Below are positions 35,956 through 38,438 of a DNA stretch of 38,438 bases, piece after piece (within the stretch, counting starts at the first letter, position 1; every line of letters starts with the position of its first letter). This DNA comes from Terriglobales bacterium (lineage in GTDB: Bacteria; Acidobacteriota; Terriglobia; Terriglobales; Acidobacteriaceae). Where the stretch lies: the NCBI GenBank assembly GCA_015655195.1, contig JAATFM010000316.1, positions 1 to 38,438 on the forward strand. The letters run 5' to 3'. A program made the position numbers and the translations under genes. A model generated the notes under the pieces. It ran no database searches. It was given only the letters and a program-made list of their open reading frames with translations, and was not told the DNA's origin.

Positions 35956-38007
35956 TCAAATCCTGTGGAAGGCCCGCTGGATCTCTCTCCAAGAATACAA
36001 CAAAGCGATTGGGCGTCCATGCGGGCAACTGGTTGGATGTTCTGTCCTGGCCAACTCCAACAATAGCCACTCCATTCGTGCAGGGTCAAGAGGGGTGTTG
36101 ATCTTGATGGCGGAGTGGCAGGCAATCGAGGCGGCGATGCGCGTTCGCAGGGCCGTAAGGCTATGATTCTGTGCGTTTTCGTGCGTGGCAACGTCGCTCG
36201 CCGGATCGCCGGCGGAAGAGGTCTGCTCGATGACCTGGTACAGCATCCGCTCAAGCTGCGCGCCTTCGAGACCGACCGGCGCGGCCTTCACGGCGAGCGT
36301 CTGCGGGCCGAAGGGCTCGGCCTCGAAGCCGTTGCGCTCCAGCTCGTCGGCAATCTCCGCAAAAACAATCATTTGCGCCGGTTTCAGCTCGACGAGCAGG
36401 GGCATCAGCAGCCTCTGGCGCTGGATTTTTTCCACAGCCCTCTCGCGCAAAATTTTTTCAAATAAAACGCGCTCGTGGGCCACGTGCTGGTCGATGATCC
36501 AGAGGCCGTCCGGCCCGGTGGCAAGGATAAACGATTCCCGTAACTGGCCGAGGGGCTTCAAACCGGCAAGCTGGTTCAACGTTTCGGCCTGCTGGCGGGC
36601 CTCGATTTCAGCGGTTCCGGCGGCAGTTTCGGCCGCGTAACTAGCTGAACCAGAATCAATTAACTCTTTTGTAGGCGCTAGAAGCGCGGCGACGGCGGCG
36701 AGGCCGTTCGCTGCATCGAGTGCGGCGGAGGCGAAGGGCAAAATCTGCGCCGTAGGCGGAATGGGCCGCGGCGTCAGCTCGAAGGATGCGGTCTCAACAC
36801 CGGCAACCGGCTCGGAGTCAGGCCCAGGCGCGCCGGGCAGCGGGGACTCAGCCGGCGGCATCAGCGAGGGGCTGGCCGTAGGCGCATCCATGGAAGCAAC
36901 AAATGCCGCCACGGGGCGCGATTTGACGAGCGCCGTCCGCAGGCTGTCGCGGACGAAATCGTGGATCAGGTTCTGCTGGCGGAAGCGGACCTCGGTTTTG
37001 GCCGGGTGGACGTTGACATCGACCTCCTCCGGCGGCATTTCGAGAAAGAGCAGAACGACGGGGAAGCTCGTCGGCGGAATGATGTTGCGGTAGGCTTCGG
37101 TGACGGCGTGCAGGAGCAAGCGGTCGCGGATAAGCCGCTTATTGACAAAGATATAGATCGAATTCCGGTTGAGCTTTTGCAGCTCCGGCTTGGAATAAAA
37201 CCCCGTCAGGCGAATCTGGCCGGGCTGTCGCTTCGGCTCGTCGGGGTCCTGTTTCCACGGCGGCGGCTCGGGAAGGCCGGCGCGTTCGAGCTGCGCCTCC
37301 GCCGCAACGGGCAGGAGCGCTTCCAGCGTCTCCTTGCCGAAGATCTGGTAGACGCGCTCGGCGGTCCTGCTGACCGGGGGAGCCGAAACCAGCGTATGGC
37401 TCGCCGAAATCAGCTCAAAATGCTTCTCCGGATGCACCAGCGCATAGTGCGTGACGAGCGCAGTGACGTGCGAAAGCTCGGTGGCCTCGGCACGGAGGAA
37501 TTTGCGCCGGGCCGGGGTGTTAAAGAAGAGGTCCGAGACGGAAATCGTCGTTCCCCGCGGCAGGGCGGCGTCTTCGACGTGCAGAATCCTGCCGCCGGCG
37601 ATCTCGATGTGCGTGCCAACACCGGTTCCAGTCCCGGTTCCAGCGCCAGTTCCGGTCTCGCCATCACTGGTTTCGAGCTTTACCCGCGCCACCGATGCGA
37701 TCGACGGCAACGCCTCGCCTCGGAAGCCGAGAGTGGCAATGGAGAGCAGGTCGTCGGCGGTGCGCAGCTTCGAGGTGGCGTGGCGCTCGAAGGCCAGCAG
37801 CGCGTCGTCGCGGTTCATGCCGGCCCCGTCGTCGGCAATGCGGATGAGCTTGCGGCCGCCGGCCTCGACCTCGACACGGATGCGCGTGGCCCCGGCGTCG
37901 AGCGAGTTTTCCAGCAGTTCCTTGACCACGGATGCTGGCCGGTCAACGACCTCGCCTGCGGCAATCTGGTTTGCCACCTGGTCAGAAAGAATGCGGATGC
38001 GGCCCAT
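35956..38007 (-). CDS. mutL: DNA mismatch repair endonuclease MutL
   Basis: A 683-residue MutL that couples mismatch recognition by MutS to strand incision. The N-terminal GHKL ATPase shows LLENSLDAGAT, IADDGAGM, ERHATSKL and GFRGEALPSI. The C-terminal domain has the endonuclease motifs DQHVAHERVLFE (506-517; Val replaces the usual Ala at position four), ACHSAIK (629-635) and CPHGRP (661-666). It is therefore an incising MutL of the non-enterobacterial type, and methyl-directed MutH is not expected. Between the ATPase strands is an 18-residue Gly/Thr insert (115-132). The linker at about 385-475 is Ala/Pro-rich. The ATG has no ribosome site. TGAAAT lies 3 nt upstream, so a leaderless start is possible. 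Confidence 0.97.
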   Translation of the reverse strand: MGRIRILSDQVANQIAAGEVVDRPASVVKELLENSLDAGATRIRVEVEAGGRKLIRIADDGAGMNRDDALLAFERHATSKLRTADDLLSIATLGFRGEALPSIASVARVKLETSDGETGTGAGTGTGTGVGTHIEIAGGRILHVEDAALPRGTTISVSDLFFNTPARRKFLRAEATELSHVTALVTHYALVHPEKHFELISASHTLVSAPPVSRTAERVYQIFGKETLEALLPVAAEAQLERAGLPEPPPWKQDPDEPKRQPGQIRLTGFYSKPELQKLNRNSIYIFVNKRLIRDRLLLHAVTEAYRNIIPPTSFPVVLLFLEMPPEEVDVNVHPAKTEVRFRQQNLIHDFVRDSLRTALVKSRPVAAFVASMDAPTASPSLMPPAESPLPGAPGPDSEPVAGVETASFELTPRPIPPTAQILPFASAALDAANGLAAVAALLAPTKELIDSGSASYAAETAAGTAEIEARQQAETLNQLAGLKPLGQLRESFILATGPDGLWIIDQHVAHERVLFEKILRERAVEKIQRQRLLMPLLVELKPAQMIVFAEIADELERNGFEAEPFGPQTLAVKAAPVGLEGAQLERMLYQVIEQTSSAGDPASDVATHENAQNHSLTALRTRIAASIACHSAIKINTPLDPARMEWLLLELARTEHPTSCPHGRPIALLYSWREIQRAFHRI

Positions 38008-38084
38008 AAGATTTCAGGTTAATTGAAAATCAGGGACGAGGTGCGAAGGATGGGAGATGAACTGTGGAAAGCAGGGCTGAAACA

Positions 38085-38114
38085 ACAAATGCCGCCCGCG
38101 GACGGCATTTGTTT
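38085..38114 (-). terminator. terminator after the small membrane protein gene
   Basis: ACAAATGCCG (38085-38094) pairs perfectly with CGGCATTTGT (38103-38112) around an 8-nt loop. On the minus strand it lies about 20 nt beyond the stop of the 38133 gene and is followed by TTGTTTC. Confidence 0.75.
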
Positions 38115-38132
38115 GCACGGAAGCGAGGAGCG

Positions 38133-38360
38133 TTAGATGCCAACGCCAAACTCGTTGGCAGGCTGTGCCTTATCGTTCGAGTAGAAGTCGTAGGGCGAGC
38201 GGTGGTTGAACTTGTAGCGTGAGCGCAGTTCATAGCCGACGAGAATGCCGAGGCCCGCGACGGCCATGCCGACGGAGAACCATCCCAGTACGCGCAGCGC
38301 CTTGTGTTCGGTTTCAGCGGGCGGCTCGACGACGGAAAGAATCTCGGGTTCAGTGGACAT
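38133..38360 (-). CDS. small single-pass membrane protein, unknown
   Basis: A 75-residue protein. An acidic N-terminus (MSTEPEILSVVEPPAETEHK) is followed by one membrane helix (about 22-43: ALRVLGWFSVGMAVAGLGILVGYEL) and a polar C-terminus (RSRYKFNHRSPYDFYSNDKAQPANEFGVGI). AGGAGG lies 10 nt before ATG 38360, a strong ribosome site. An upstream in-frame ATG at 38390 would put that ribosome site inside the gene, so it is rejected. It has its own terminator. No family is recognised. The remaining 48 bp to the window's right edge show nothing. Confidence 0.75.
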   Translation of the reverse strand: MSTEPEILSVVEPPAETEHKALRVLGWFSVGMAVAGLGILVGYELRSRYKFNHRSPYDFYSNDKAQPANEFGVGI

Positions 38361-38438
38361 GGGGGAATGGCCTCCTTGCACAAAAATCATAGCGCATTTT
38401 GCCCTTCGCTGGCTTGGCGGAGCTGGGCTGCCGGTGGA

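Overview
The window looks like a chromosomal segment of a high-GC member of the Acidobacteriota, most likely class Terriglobia. The basis is gene content: a large S53 acid protease with Ig-like domains and an odd C-terminus, a DUF6599-type protein, a reaction-centre-type cytochrome c, RcnB-like envelope proteins, MerR-HTH/TPR proteins, and dispersed palindromes of the GTGCCCCA...TGGGATAGCAC type. No phage, plasmid, IS transposase or CRISPR array is visible. Genus cannot be fixed from sequence reading alone.

Layout. 1-3.2 kb: a 5'-truncated ribbon-helix-helix protein, palindromic repeats, an RlmI-type 23S rRNA methyltransferase with a low-complexity N-terminal tail, and a small cytochrome c. 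3.3-7.4 kb: a bifunctional Rel/SpoT alarmone enzyme that appears to be made from a leaderless mRNA, a RelBE-like toxin-antitoxin pair, and an acyl-CoA dehydrogenase. 7.5-12 kb: a 1003-residue S53 peptidase and a MerR-like HTH/TPR protein. 12.2-13 kb: palindromes, tRNA-Thr(CGT) with its own promoter, a small membrane protein, and an apparently undescribed small RNA on the minus strand with a perfect-spacing promoter and an intrinsic terminator. 13.2-16.4 kb: DUF6599-like protein, trmFO and a GNAT acetyltransferase.

16.7-22 kb: an exported TPR protein, molybdenum cofactor genes moeA and moaC, a di-heme cytochrome, a 3-methyladenine DNA glycosylase whose N-terminus is encoded by a palindromic repeat, and a BCP peroxiredoxin. 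22-27.3 kb: an exported protein with five DPDRPxLHKK-like repeats, a delta-9-type fatty acid desaturase, a Kdo hydroxylase for lipid A core modification, a small membrane protein and an unknown protein. 27.4-29.2 kb: two RcnB-like proteins and a MazEF pair behind a perfect 16-bp palindrome. 29.2-32.2 kb: pyrR-pyrB-pyrC pyrimidine operon. 32.3-38.4 kb: a zinc-ribbon membrane protein, a tiny zinc-ribbon protein, a structured 400-bp gene-free stretch, then mutL, an AlkZ-like protein and cmk.

Most genes are housekeeping. The less ordinary material is between genes: at least eight palindromes that share outer ends but exchange inner stems, the candidate small RNA, the perfect three-way junction near 33.46 kb, and several start codons sitting only 5-9 nt behind a -10 box, which suggests leaderless transcripts.
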